DNA of 64,000 nt from Lineolata rhizophorae (Eukaryota; Ascomycota; Dothideomycetes; Lineolatales; Lineolataceae), in assembly GCA_010093515.1 (NCBI GenBank), contig MU001686.1, positions 156,147 through 220,146 of the forward strand, written 5' to 3'. How positions within the stretch are numbered: position 1 is the first letter of the stretch; every line of letters starts with the position of its first letter. A program made the translations under genes and the position numbers. Positions 22,721 to 33,967 of this stretch are shown here, one piece after another. The notes below the pieces were generated by a model. It saw only the letters and a list, made by a program, of their open reading frames with translations, was not told the origin of the DNA and did no database searches.

Positions 22721-23618
22721 AGCAAAAAGCGAGGAGCAGTAGCACCAGAGAGAGGGCCTTCTTATATAGATGTTGATCCCACAGCTGAAAGTCTGTTCTT
22801 TTCCTGGTTCGTACGTATAAAATAAAGATCTCCCTAGGCGTAGAGTGACATAAAGTGCGGTTTCTATATACGGCCGTGCATGCGGAAGTCGGCACCAAAA
22901 AGTCGCCGAATGATTTGGGTCGATCAGAAGAGGACTTAAACCTGCCGATTTTTTTGGACTGAAGGAAAATGTATATAAGAAAGGTGTATACAAGAGATAT
23001 ACAAGAAGATGTATATAAGATGATAAGAGCCAAAAAGAGCTGGAAATGACAGAAGGGACTAGTCCGGTTTGTCGCCTGCGCCTTTTTTTGGTCGCGGGTT
23101 ACCTGTCGCTTGGTTTCCTCATAGTACGGGTATCCTGCACATTTGGGGACCCATAAAGCAAAGAGTCCCTGAGTGCGAATGCTGCTAAAAGAAGTAGTGA
23201 AATTCTCCAAAAATGGCTGCAAATGTTGTTAGAATACGGTGTGTTTTGCATACGCGACCGTACGATTATGGCTTGACACAATCGTCCGCTCGCTTCCGTA
23301 GCTTCTAATAACAACACACTTCTTCCGAGACACCAGGATAGAGTTTACCGCTTTCAAAGACGCAGATTATCACATTATTTCATAATTCGTACATATAAAC
23401 CAAAAGCGTACGCAGCCACGTCACAGTGTTTTGAATAGCTTCGACATAAAGCCACGTTTACCAGATATATGGCCACAATTTTGATTAAACTAGTTCAAAG
23501 GATACCTTTCAATTTAGGCAACGACTAAAACAGCAAATCATCTTCCTGTCTTGAGTTGCTTAGCAGCGACCTACGGCTTCCAGTTAGATGCTCGAGGCTG
23601 TGCAACCCATGGCGCTTC
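22721..23618. other. AT-rich region without genes
   Basis: Minus-strand open frames here extend from the minisatellite and lack domain character. No transposon end or RNA gene recognised. Confidence 0.5.
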
Positions 23619-23789
23619 TCACTTGTTGGCGTTAGGATCGCTGCGTGGAGCAGGGGGGAGGGGCGGAAGCTGTTTGTCGTCGGTACGGCCACAGCCCTCG
23701 CAAGATCTGTGCTTACAGGAGAAGCAAGGCAGAACGCAATTTTGGTTTTTAGCCTTACATTTACAACAGGTCCAAGTAGGAGTGGCCAT
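23619..23789 (-). CDS. 56-residue zinc-finger-like protein
   Basis: Short ATG frame, too small for usual length cut-offs. The protein begins MATPTWTCCKCKAKNQN and has eight cysteines plus one histidine in the order CC-x-C-x6-C-x3-C-x2-C-x-H-x2-C-x2-C, then a Pro-rich tail ending NANK. A Trp followed by Cys-x-Cys and a downstream CxxC with His resembles small fungal zinc-binding proteins of the WxCCxC type, and may fold around one or two zinc ions. It lies in the AT-rich island but is itself GC-balanced and free of stops. It may be a complete small gene or an isolated exon; no intron is needed. Confidence 0.5.
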   Translation of the reverse strand: MATPTWTCCKCKAKNQNCVLPCFSCKHRSCEGCGRTDDKQLPPLPPAPRSDPNANK

Positions 23790-25016
23790 TTTTTAGTTTA
23801 GTGAAAAGGGCGCTCCAGGGTCGGTTGGATGACGAGTGCCGTGGTCAATGTAGTAGCCCCGAAACGATACCGTATTTATGTGATCAATTTAATCAATATA
23901 ATAGGAGTACGGAAACAATACTATTAGTGCAATCCTTTTTAATGCATCATTTAAGACTATGTTCACAAATATTTTCATTGAGCCTTCACCCCTTTCTTTA
24001 CCGATCAGTTTTCTTTCCAACCCAGTGCTTTCAGAAGTGCACTCTCATATATCTTCACCGTAAACATATCATCATTAATTTATGGGAAGACTCCTTAGTG
24101 AAATTTTGTGGAGAAGTCTGTCTAGTGGCGCCCACGTATGGATGGATCTTCCTCCAAATTCCTTTTCACATAGCACTTTTATCCGGAGGTCCGCATAGTG
24201 TTCTTCAAACCTATGGTAGAGGCGAGCATAGTTGTTCTAGAAACCCTCATTCCACACCTGAAGAAGCAAGACAAAGTGTTGTTGGGGATACCAAAAAGCC
24301 TGAAAGGTATGTCCAGCAACAATTCTAGTGTGAAGTATGCGCTAATATTGCCCTATGAGTCTGCTTTGATGCAAGCGGTCGAGTTTTGCAAGCTATTGGC
24401 AATCCCCTGACCACACAGAATATAGTAAACACCTAACCTCGATCACCTTTGCTACCAAATATTTTTCAAGTATTCTTTGACAAATAAAATGTACGGAATG
24501 GCTTATAGAATCATGAAATTCGAACCAATCAACAGAGATTCGGTCGAATGACTTGCGTTCGAATCTTCTAATTGGAAAATCTCTCCCGCCCAAAATATTC
24601 TCAGGATTGACTAGCTCGGCCAATTCCCTGTCGCAGGACGTTCATTGACTTCATTCTCCGGAATTTGTCATATCAACTAACTTTAAATTTACCAAGGGCA
24701 GGACTATGTAATTGTGTTCAAACTTCTAGATCAATAGTCCTAGAAAGGGTTAAAATTTTCAGCATGCGTTTGTTCGGCCACACCGCAACTTTAGTCCGTT
24801 GCTAGTGTACGGTAGATCTATGGATAATGGTTTAGTTCTTCGTTGTAAAAATGCTTTGAATATATTTTCTTCCATATGGAGAATTATGACTAAGATTTCA
24901 CATTTGGCGTTTCGAATTTCATAAGTCAAGCATAACGTCGCATTTATGGTCCTATACTCCTGCCGCTACGTAACAATGACTAAGCTAATGCTATACAAGG
25001 GAATCTTCCGCTGCGG
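23790..25016. other. AT-rich region with one orphan open frame
   Basis: Mostly noncoding AT-rich DNA downstream of the NACHT gene; see the separate entry for the open frame at 24174-24410. Confidence 0.45.
24174..24410 (+). other. Orphan open frame of protein-like composition
   Basis: A 78-codon frame after a TAG at 24171 and without its own ATG near the start. It reads like a folded helical protein (VEASIVVLETLIPHL, KQDKVLLGIPKSLKG, LPYESALMQAVEFCK). Immediately upstream, a different frame (24078-24190) also looks protein-like, so this may be a frameshifted relic. Family not recognised. Confidence 0.25.
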
Positions 25017-28000
25017 TCAATAAATCAAATATGGAACGATGTCGCAATCCTCCGTACGATCGAACTTCTCAAACTTGCCTAGCAGTCTTCCTGCCTTGGC
25101 ACCTTCTTCCATTTTGACACCTTCATCACCGGCCGTTTTGTTTGCCTCCTTCAATGGTATCCACCCACCTAATTCGGCATCTACCGGCACATACACCCCA
25201 ATTGGTGCAGACAACTCGCACTTAGGAACCATGGGTTCCAGCACAGGGTCGTCACCTGGGCCTCTTCGCGTGTACGCTCCAACAATCACCGTTGCCAAGT
25301 CTCCAGTCTTCTTCGAACCACCCGGCGGTGGGAAGAAATGGACCGGTCTCTTGAGCGCCGACTCCGGCATAAATACCTGGTTGCGCGGCACCCATACTTT
25401 GCGCGAATCCGCATCGCCGGGTCTAGGGAACAATGGAACGCGCAAGACGTGGAGGATGGTGTCGTTGCGACTGACATAGAGGTATTCCGGGCTCCATGTA
25501 AGGGTTAGTGGGAGACGGGTGACGGAGAGAGAAGAAAAGCTGCCGAAACTGATGGTGATCCTGTGCAATAACCGAGGCGGGCTGCGAGAGGTTTTGCGAT
25601 GCGAGAGGCGATGCGTAGAGACGTGGAGAAGGAGCTTGAGTGTTGGAAGTGCTGTCTTGGATGTGCTGGTTTTGTCCAGTGTCGATTCGTCTGGCGTGGC
25701 TTCTAGAGAAGCGAAGTGAAGGTATTCACCACAAGGGGAAAATTGTGGTCGAATGAAAACAGGACAACTCTTGGATGTTGGGGCATGCAAGGTCCGCGTG
25801 AAGTAAGTATTGTGGAGATAGTCTACGAAGAGGATCTCGCGACTACCGAGGGACCAAACAACGAGCGGCGCAGAGGGATGAAAAACTGGAGGCGAATCAA
25901 AAAGCACGCCAGGAATCGGCTCTTCCAAATGGAAAAGTGGTTTTGATTGTTTGCCAGGGCGGGTGTCGAAGATCTGGATTTTGGCTTTCGACCCCTTCCT
26001 CGTGCTTCCGTGTCTTTTGCCGCTCAAGATATCATCAATCCGGGCGCCATGCTCGTTTGCGCTTTCGTCGTCGTCGTCATCATCGAAACTAGAGTCACTC
26101 GGAGAATAACTCTCAGAGCTGTCATCAGAAACATCACTTTCTTCGCCTCGAGTAGATGCCACTGAGCACGCGGAATCTGATTCTTGATCGAGATCCTCTG
26201 AACGTTCATCCACAGCCTTAGCCATTTTTTGCAGAACCTTGTCACTGGCCTGCGACGCGTCATCACCAAAATCCGAATCGGAGTCTTCGGCGTCCTTGAT
26301 TTCGAGATCGGCCTCCCCGGACTCTGAGCTAAGCCAATCATTCCACTGTTCCTCGTCCTCGGTTTCGTCGGACTGAGGCTCAGTTGAACCCTCACTCCAT
26401 GATTCTCTGGCGGAGATGCTCTCTGAAGACGAGAAGCCACTTCCATCGTCTTCGTTCAGATCAACATCGTCCGGGTTGACTTCTTCTGGAAGCTTATCCA
26501 CCAAAGTTTGTTCAATGGATTCGGCAGATGATGAGCTAAGCGACGAGACAATGGAGGTTCGACTAGACACTGAAGAGGCGTCGTCATCGTCCGTAGATTT
26601 ATCCTTGGACACTGTATCATCGGACGAATTGTCCTTGGACCCTGACTGTTCGGAGGAACTGGCAGCAGGCTCCGTCGCATTTTCTCCGACGATTTCCGTA
26701 AGCAAGGAGAACAAGGTGCCAAAGTCGTCAACCGTAATGTCATCCAGGCCAACTGTGAATAGGTCACGCTCCGTGACTTTCTGCCTTGTTGTAACGGCAA
26801 GGTAGTGTCCATGGCTGGCGATTTCTTCAAAGTAAGGAGGTATGGCGCACATCCCATTCAAAGGGACAAACTTGTCATCCTCTTCGACGAAGATTTGCGG
26901 TCCGATGCGCAAATATCGCATATCTGGGGTCGAAGTGACCGGGGGTGGACGACCAATGGTGTTTCCTCGAAGCATGCCTGTGTACAAAAGCATCGATTTC
27001 CGAGGAACTGAGAGCGTCTGGGTCTTGACAAGCCTCGGTCTGTGACCTCCGCTGAAACTCCATTTTTGGCATCGGACGTTGAGATCAAGGTCTTTGTTGT
27101 CACTGGAAGTTCCATTGTCAGAAATGATTCGTCGACTTCGAGAAAGGAGCCTGATCATACTTACAGCTTGAACGTCATAGTATCCGTCCCATTCGGGCTC
27201 ACCGTCTGATGCATCTTCGAGCAGTCTAGCCTGTCTGGTTCATCCTTGTCGATGAACAAATGGCTCTTTAAGCGACTTTTGTTCTTGTAGAACATGTGGT
27301 TTGGCCCAAAGGATGACCATAGACACCTGTCAATCTCGCCTGCAAACGGCCCTCTGGACGAGGTATAATTGGTCAAGAAATAGCCCCACTGCCCTACAAA
27401 TGCGTGATACTGTTCCCGAATCGGGGCCCCACACCCTTGATCCTTGTCGGTCAACCACCAAGGAAAAGTGCGGCGCAGCTGCGGACCTAGATGTGGACGT
27501 TGAACTGACGCCCAGAACTGGAATTGCCCTGAACGAGACGTTAGAACACGATGTAAAAGGTTGGAAAACGTTTAAAGTGATTTGATTCAAACGACCATAA
27601 CTAACCTTCAATAAACAGGCTCTGAACCTGCATGCAGGTCTGGAATCGCCTCGACTTAATGAAATCCAAGACTTGCGCACACAATTCCGGAGTAGGCGAA
27701 ACGTCGTCGAGGTGCTTGTCCCAGTACTTTGCAGCGTAACTAAGCAGCTGGTGGCCGTCGATGTCTTCCCCTGTCGCAGTTTTGAAAGTGTCGTCCTTTT
27801 TCTTCAACATACGTTCGTACCGAGGTTGATTTAGGTATTTAAAGCAGATATCCGCCAGCACGTCTGCTCTCAACGAACATATTTCCGAGTTTGGCGGGCA
27901 GCCCTTTTGCAGGCAGTCCCGGTTCTTCAGGAGAAACGTCCGTACGGAACTGTGAGAGAGGCAGCAGACTTCGCGGCCTGACTCATCTCCGGTACGCTGG

Positions 28001-29931
28001 ACTTCGACGAGTGGGGCGCACAGGTCTTCGACTTTACTCTTGAAAAGCCTGTTTCTGGAGCTCATGTTCTCTCCGAGCTTTATGGCGCACATGCCCATGG
28101 CCTCACATAGTTCGTGCAGGTACAATGGCCGCTTCGCGTACACGATGCAGGAGAGAATTCGACTAGCAAGTCCCCTCTCCGTGCAATCGATCCTGCCGAC
28201 GGTGGCTGCGTAGTACTTGTCGCAATCAGCCGGAAGGCCCTTCTTCATCTGCTCGAGTACATTTGCCTCGTTCCCCGCTTTGGAGAGATCATTGACCATG
28301 TATGCAGCCCAGAGGAAGTTTCCACCAGCGGTTTGCACTAAGTCGTCAAGAACGAGGGTTTTTGTGCCCTGGTCAACTTCGAGGCCATGCATGGTGGAGA
28401 GCGCATGGCTAATATAGTCTGATATGTCCTTCGAATTAATCTTTTCGTCCACATGGATGGTGTCGAAGCTGGAAAATCGGAGGCGAAGATGAGGTCTGTC
28501 CTGGCTACTACACCATAGCTTGATTGTTCCTAAGTCGGCAAGGGCGTTCAAATATGTAATGACGGGGGGAATATCGGTCCCTTCTTGTGTCTCCTCGTCG
28601 AGCCCGTCTAGCAAGACGTACGTTGGTGTCATCTCCTCCGCCATCAAACGTATCAGCATTAGCAAGTTTTCCAAGCTGTTCGAATTGTTGTGCACATGAG
28701 TTACAAAACTCTCGGGTAGATCGATCCTTTGATTGCAAAAGCTGTCGAAGAGCTGCTCCGCCATGTTGCGGCAGAATAGCGTCCCGCTTAGTTGTTCGTC
28801 AAAGCTGAAGTATTGGAACGCAACGCCAGACTCCGGCATGAGGTCCTTTGTCCGCTGAATCGCAAAGGCGCAAAGAACAGACTTGCCAACTCCCGGTGCT
28901 GCTTTTAGCCATAGCTTCTGCGAAGATGATTGGCTGTCAAACCAAGCCTGAAAGTTTTGCTCTTCTGCGAGCCATTCGCACGTTCCTGGCTTCAGGGCCG
29001 AGCTCTTTTCTCGATGGTGTCGGAAGTTACTCTCGTTTACAGGGGCATGTCCTCTGATCCATTCCCGTATTGTTCGGCGATGCGTTTCCCTTCGGTCAGC
29101 TTCGCGCTGCTTCTGTTCTGCTCGCTGCTCCTTTATGAAGGCGAAGAGCTCGTCGCGCGCAATGCCTGCTTTGCGTCTCTCCTCAGCGCCGTTTTCGCGC
29201 TCTCCCTTTTGGAGACGCTCTTGAACGATGGGTACCAGGCGGTTGACGTCGTCTACATCGGCTTTGAGTTTCTCCAGGCAGTCGTCCAGCTTTCGCGTGC
29301 TGAAGGATACAACCGCCTTTGCCAATGACAACGCGACTAAAAACGTTAGGGGTGATATCGGAGTAGAGCCATATATTGCGTCATACTCACTTGAATGTTT
29401 GCATTCCTCCTCGACTCGCACCCAGAAGCGAATCACGTGACCATAAGAGGATTTGAGCAGCGCTCGCATAGACGAGGAGTGACCAAACAGCTCCTCGTAG
29501 TCTTTGAACCGGCGTAGGAGTTCAGAGAGCGACTTGAGATGTGATTCGATTTTTGCGTATAGATCGACAAATCTGCTGGAGCAATCGACCGCAGCCTTGA
29601 CGCATCCCCACACGATAGCTGTCGGCATAGGGTCGGCCTGCGACATGGAATTGATGACCGCCGTGTAGTCTTTGAGGACTACTACGATAGGATCTAGAGT
29701 TGCACGAACGAACCGAGTCGACTTCTTCTGCGAGAAGACATGTTCGACCGCCTCGATAGAAGACTGGACATCTTCCGGCCGAATGCTTGGCGGTGCGCCA
29801 CGAGCGTAGCTGGCTAGAAACTGCGGCAACTTCTTCTTCTTCGGATAAGATTGTATAAATTCGTCTATGGCATCTCGGAATGGCGTTGATGTCGACGGGG
29901 TCGAAGGTGAGCTGGAATCAGTTAGCAACAT
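25017..29931 (-). CDS. NACHT-domain STAND (NLR-like) protein, 1573 aa
   Basis: Signal-transducing NTPase of the fungal NLR-like type. Minus-strand exons are 29931-29391, 29336-27606, 27528-27165 and 27102-25017; introns are 54, 77 and 62 nt and all phases close. An N-terminal helical domain (about residues 1-200) contains PTAIVWGCVKAAVDC, as in fungal STAND-associated DUF7708-like domains. A charged coiled coil (EQRAEQKQREADRRETHRR) precedes NACHT. Walker A is APGVGKSVLC near residue 330 and Walker B is YVLLDGLDE near 420. Post-NACHT helices follow, then a conserved block (FQFWASVQRPHLGPQLRRT, FPWW). A very acidic Ser/Asp/Glu-rich segment of roughly 250 residues is followed by a beta-rich C-terminus with no obvious WD, ankyrin or TPR repeats. 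The start at 29931 fits the first ATG. Its ligand and effector output are unknown. Confidence 0.9.
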
Positions 29932-30967
29932 GATTCCTAGATTACGACAAGAAGTATGTTGCTCGTGAGCTTTGCAGTCTTGCTTACCTTGGAGATCTCG
30001 CTGCCATCGTGGAGTATCTATATGGCTTCTGGGCCGACCTGAAGCAAACGTCACGACAAACAGCGAGCCTGACAATAGGAAAGGACGGCTGAGACTATAT
30101 CGACATATTTGTTTGCTACTAGCGCCCATCCAACGTGGACCACGTAGGCGGCGTCTATCGATGTACCAGAAATGAGGCGGAGTCAAAAAGACAGCACGAT
30201 TCAAGCCTGACTATTCCCAAATGGATGACCCGTTGTGGCTGATTCTCAGCTCCTCTTAAGTCCGGTGACGGATGGGGCCAAATGCAGTGCAGAACGCGTC
30301 GTTCTGCCCAAGCGCCATTGACCCTGGTCAGCTCTCAGCGGGTTCAACGTTCAACAGGGGGAGACGTGGGCGCGCGAGTGGCCAATGCAAGCTGCTTTAG
30401 TCATCAACGCTAGTGCTTTCGGAGACTAGTTGAGTCCTATGACTCCCCTTACTACGTACTATTCGGCCTTCCTTCCACTAGCTTCAAACACCACCGAGCA
30501 GTTCGATCTTCGCGATTGACCGTCAGCTGAACTCCAGAGCAAGGATAAGAGCGACCACGCCACACAACGCACACGGGCCGCTTGCGGCACGCTCCGCTTG
30601 TGTTTCCCGAACTACGTACGTACATACTACGTGCATACGTACAGAGCGCTACCCCAGATCCTACATAGTAATGCCGAGAGCAGGATGAGGTGGCGATGCA
30701 AATGAGGCTACGAGGCACCATGCAGCACAGCCGCAGCAGCTTGGTCCAGCTCTGCGCCGTGGGATCGGCGGGGACGAGGCTTGAATCACGCTTACATATT
30801 CCCCCAGAGCACTCCCTCAGCTCCAGTTTGTATAGAATTTTGAAGATTCTTATTTTTACTATCTCGCCTTTTAGTTCTTCCACTTAGGGACGTGCATTAT
30901 TGTGTTCACTGCAACTGTCGCGCTTCCTACTGCAACTGCCAACTAAAACCTGTTCGAAATCACCGTC
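29932..30967. promoter_or_regulatory. Divergent promoter region of the NACHT and AAA ATPase genes
   Basis: The two genes face away from each other across 1036 bases. No convincing open frame; the middle holds runs of TACGTACGTACATAC-like words (30612-30645). Shared regulation is inferred only from the arrangement. Confidence 0.5.
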
Positions 30968-33414
30968 ATGCCGGGGACCAAGGACGCAGACAAGATGATT
31001 GAGGAACGGATTGATGAGACGAAGAAGAAGCAAGAAGGGAAGAAAGATGGCGAGAAGACGAACAGCCAGCGGCTCCTCCGCGTCGACCAGATGTAAGCGC
31101 TCATCCAAAGATATTCCGACGCCTTCAACATGCGATGATACGCTGACCCCGCAATAGATATAGCAGGTAACTGAAAGCCTTCAAGCTAAGCCGTCGTCGC
31201 ATTCTAACAAGCTCTTTAGAAAGGACCGGCAGACTCACTTTGTCAAGACGGCAAAGTCCTTGAACAAAGCCAAGCAGAACCGGTTCAATAAGACCACGCT
31301 CGTGGTCCGGCGCATCATCACCTCGAAGGGCATGGTAGGCGGTATCGAGGTCGACATCAAGTCTCCAGGCCTCAAAGAAGTGATGGCGAATATCTATGAG
31401 GGAGTGGAAGGGCTTCACCTCAACAAGACGCCGCCAATGGTCTGTCGCCGCCTTTCCCAAGACTATCGTCAACATGTCAACATGTTCTTCACAAGCACTG
31501 ACACTTTGTCGCGATGCTAAGGCGAACCCAAACCATTTTTTCCACGCACTTCCCGGTCTCGCCGAGCGCCGCGCGGAAGAAGCCGCAAAGCCGACGCCGG
31601 ACACGACGCTCCTCGCCGACCTCGACATCGCCATCGAGTACACACTGGAGGACTTTGGCTCTGATATGGCAAACCTGCGTTCCCTATCCGAGCACGGCGA
31701 GATCACGTACGACTTGGTGTGGGCACTGTTCCCGCCAAACGCCATCGTGTACACCGCGGCAAACCAGCTCCACCAACCGCATGCGCTGCGCTTCCTCAAG
31801 GGTGAATACGTCGGCGGAGAGGAGCCGCATTACGCGCTCGAATGCCGCATGATCAGCCATGACGGGCAGGACTTTGGCTGGGCCACGATGGACCTTAAGA
31901 TACGGCCATTTGAGGGTGCGCGCAAGGTTTATGGCCTCGATGCGTTTCCGCTCGAGTCACATCCGGAGGCGGAGCGCGTGCGCGAGATGCTGATCGAGAG
32001 GGGGAAGACATACGTCAGTTTGCTGAAGCCAACGCTCAAGGATCACAGGGGTTTGGCGATGAAGTGGGAATGGACTCAAAGCGGCGACCGAATCTACAAG
32101 TTCTATGTAAGTCCCGACTCGTCAGCCTTGTCAGTAGTCGCTTGCTTGTGCCAGGACAAATCCTACTTCTTGTCCACAAGTGCGACAGAACTTTCCTGAC
32201 ACATACACGGCCACCCCTCTCTCTCCTCCTTGCTTCCTCCTAGCCCAACTGACCGTTCCAACCCAGGCTCCCGGCCGCGTAATGCTCGACCCTGTCGCCT
32301 ACCGCCAACAAAATGCCTCCTCTAGCCTGCTTCGCCCCTGGGTCCCCGGCACCATCCCAGCCTCCAGCCTTTCGCCCGACGACCTCCTCCTGTGCGCCTA
32401 CTGGCATCTGGGCTACTCCTTCTCCAAGAAGGGCTGGGGCGCCTTCCCAATCGCCCAGCTATCCGACGTCACGTGGAACGATGAGGCCTTCGCGCGGCTC
32501 GTCATGGAGCCGGGCCGCCGCTCGCTGATCCACTCGCTCGTCAAGTCGCACTATAAGGGGCCCGGCGAGGACGCGGACAGCGACGTGACCGCGGAGGGCG
32601 GAGACGTAGAGGACGGCAGCAGAGGCGGCGGCACAGGCGGCTTCGATGACGTCGTGGTGGGCAAGGGCCGCGGCCTGGTCGGTCTGCTGAGCGGCAACCC
32701 GGGCGTGGGCAAGACGCTGACGGCCGAGGCCGTGGCCGAGATCACGCGGCGGCCGCTGCTGACGGTGACGGCGGGCGAGCTGGGCGTCGACGCGGTGCGC
32801 GTGGACCGCACGCTCGAGAGCACGCTCGACATCGCCCGCCGCTGGAACTGCGTGCTGCTCATCGACGAGGCCGACGTCTTCTTGCAGATCCGCGACATGA
32901 TGAACCTGCAACGGAACGCGCTAGTGAGCATCTTTCTGCGGCGGATCGAGTGAGTAGCTCCCCATCCCCTTCGCTCCTCCGCTGCCCATGTCGCGGAGAA
33001 CGAGCCGATGCTAACCGCAAAATCAACCTCCACAGATACTTCCAAGGGGTCCTCATCATGACGACCAACCGCAAGCAAGCCATCGACGCCGCCTTCCAAT
33101 CCCGCATCCACTTCCAAGTCCACTACCCGGACCTCGACGAGACCTCGCGCGCCGCCGTCTGGACCAACTTCCTCTCGGCACCGCAACCGCTTCCCTCCAC
33201 CGCCTCCCACACCTCTTCGGCCGCCCCCGCCACCGCCGCCTTTTCCCCCGGAGACATCGCCGAGCTCGCAAAGATCCCGCTCAACGGCCGCCAGATCAAG
33301 AACGCCGTCGCGTGCGCCATGTCGATTGCGCGCGAGGAGAAGGCCCCTCTGACCGTGCCGAAGATTCGGCAGATTCTAGATATTGTGACGGATTATGCGC
33401 AACAAGAGGATTGA
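30968..33414 (+). CDS. AAA ATPase with DUF7025-type N-terminal region
   Basis: Fungal AAA+ ATPase of 666 residues. Exons are 30968-31092, 31158-31166 (9 nt, reading through Ile-Tyr-Ser-Arg), 31220-31439, 31522-32106, 32267-32949 and 33036-33414. The N-terminal half reads RLLRVDQI, then VDIKSPGLKEVM, LHLNKTPPM, and LVWALFPPNAIVY, as in proteins annotated DUF7025-AAA. The ATPase core has Walker A GNPGVGKTLTAEA (near residue 456), Walker B CVLLIDEADVFL (near 508), sensor-1 region IMTTNR and arginine-finger region AFQSRIHF. The microexon is optional for frame: skipping it also keeps phase but loses Tyr-Ser-Arg, which the family usually has in similar form. No signal peptide. Substrate and cell compartment are not deducible. 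Confidence 0.87.
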
Positions 33415-33967
33415 GGATCCTAGTGAGCGAGGTGGGTTGGTTTGTTGAGTGAGAGGTGAGAGGTGAGCGGGTGAGCGGGTGAGTGGACGCGCGGTGCGGG
33501 GAATACGGGACGTATGCGAGTGACGATAATGACTGGAGACGACAGCCATGGTGATGTTAGTGATAGAATTGCTTTTGTTTGTATAGGCAGATTTCTTTTA
33601 GGCATGGAGGCGAGATGCGGTTATTACCGACGAAGCGCGAGTTAGCGATTTTGTTCTATGGTATTGTCCATATTAAATTGGCCGAGTTTCGTTCAGCAAT
33701 ATTAGATTCTTCCGCACGCCGCTGTCTTGCTGTGAGACGTCTCAGACAATCTTATCATTCTTCAACCCGCGTCCCATCGTGCTCACACTAAGCTTCCTCG
33801 CAATTGTCCTCTAAAACAATGCTCCCTTCCTATTATGAAAATACTCTATCTACCTGATGACTTTTGCTCCCACCCACCCCAGCACATCACCCAAACCAGT
33901 CCATGGCCCATAGCACTGCTTCCACGCAACCACTCCAACGCAGCTAGCTAATACTCCCACAACCCCC
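33415..33967. other. Convergent 3' intergenic region
   Basis: Spacer between convergent 3' ends. Starts with short GTGAGCGG / GAGAGGT tandem words (33448-33490). No gene seen. Confidence 0.5.

Noticed and set aside
22484-22993. 169-codon Cys/Ser/Ala-repeat protein on the minus strand
   Set aside because: The frame exists because the minisatellite period is 15 bases; the composition is that of a repeat, with no signal peptide or conserved cysteine spacing.
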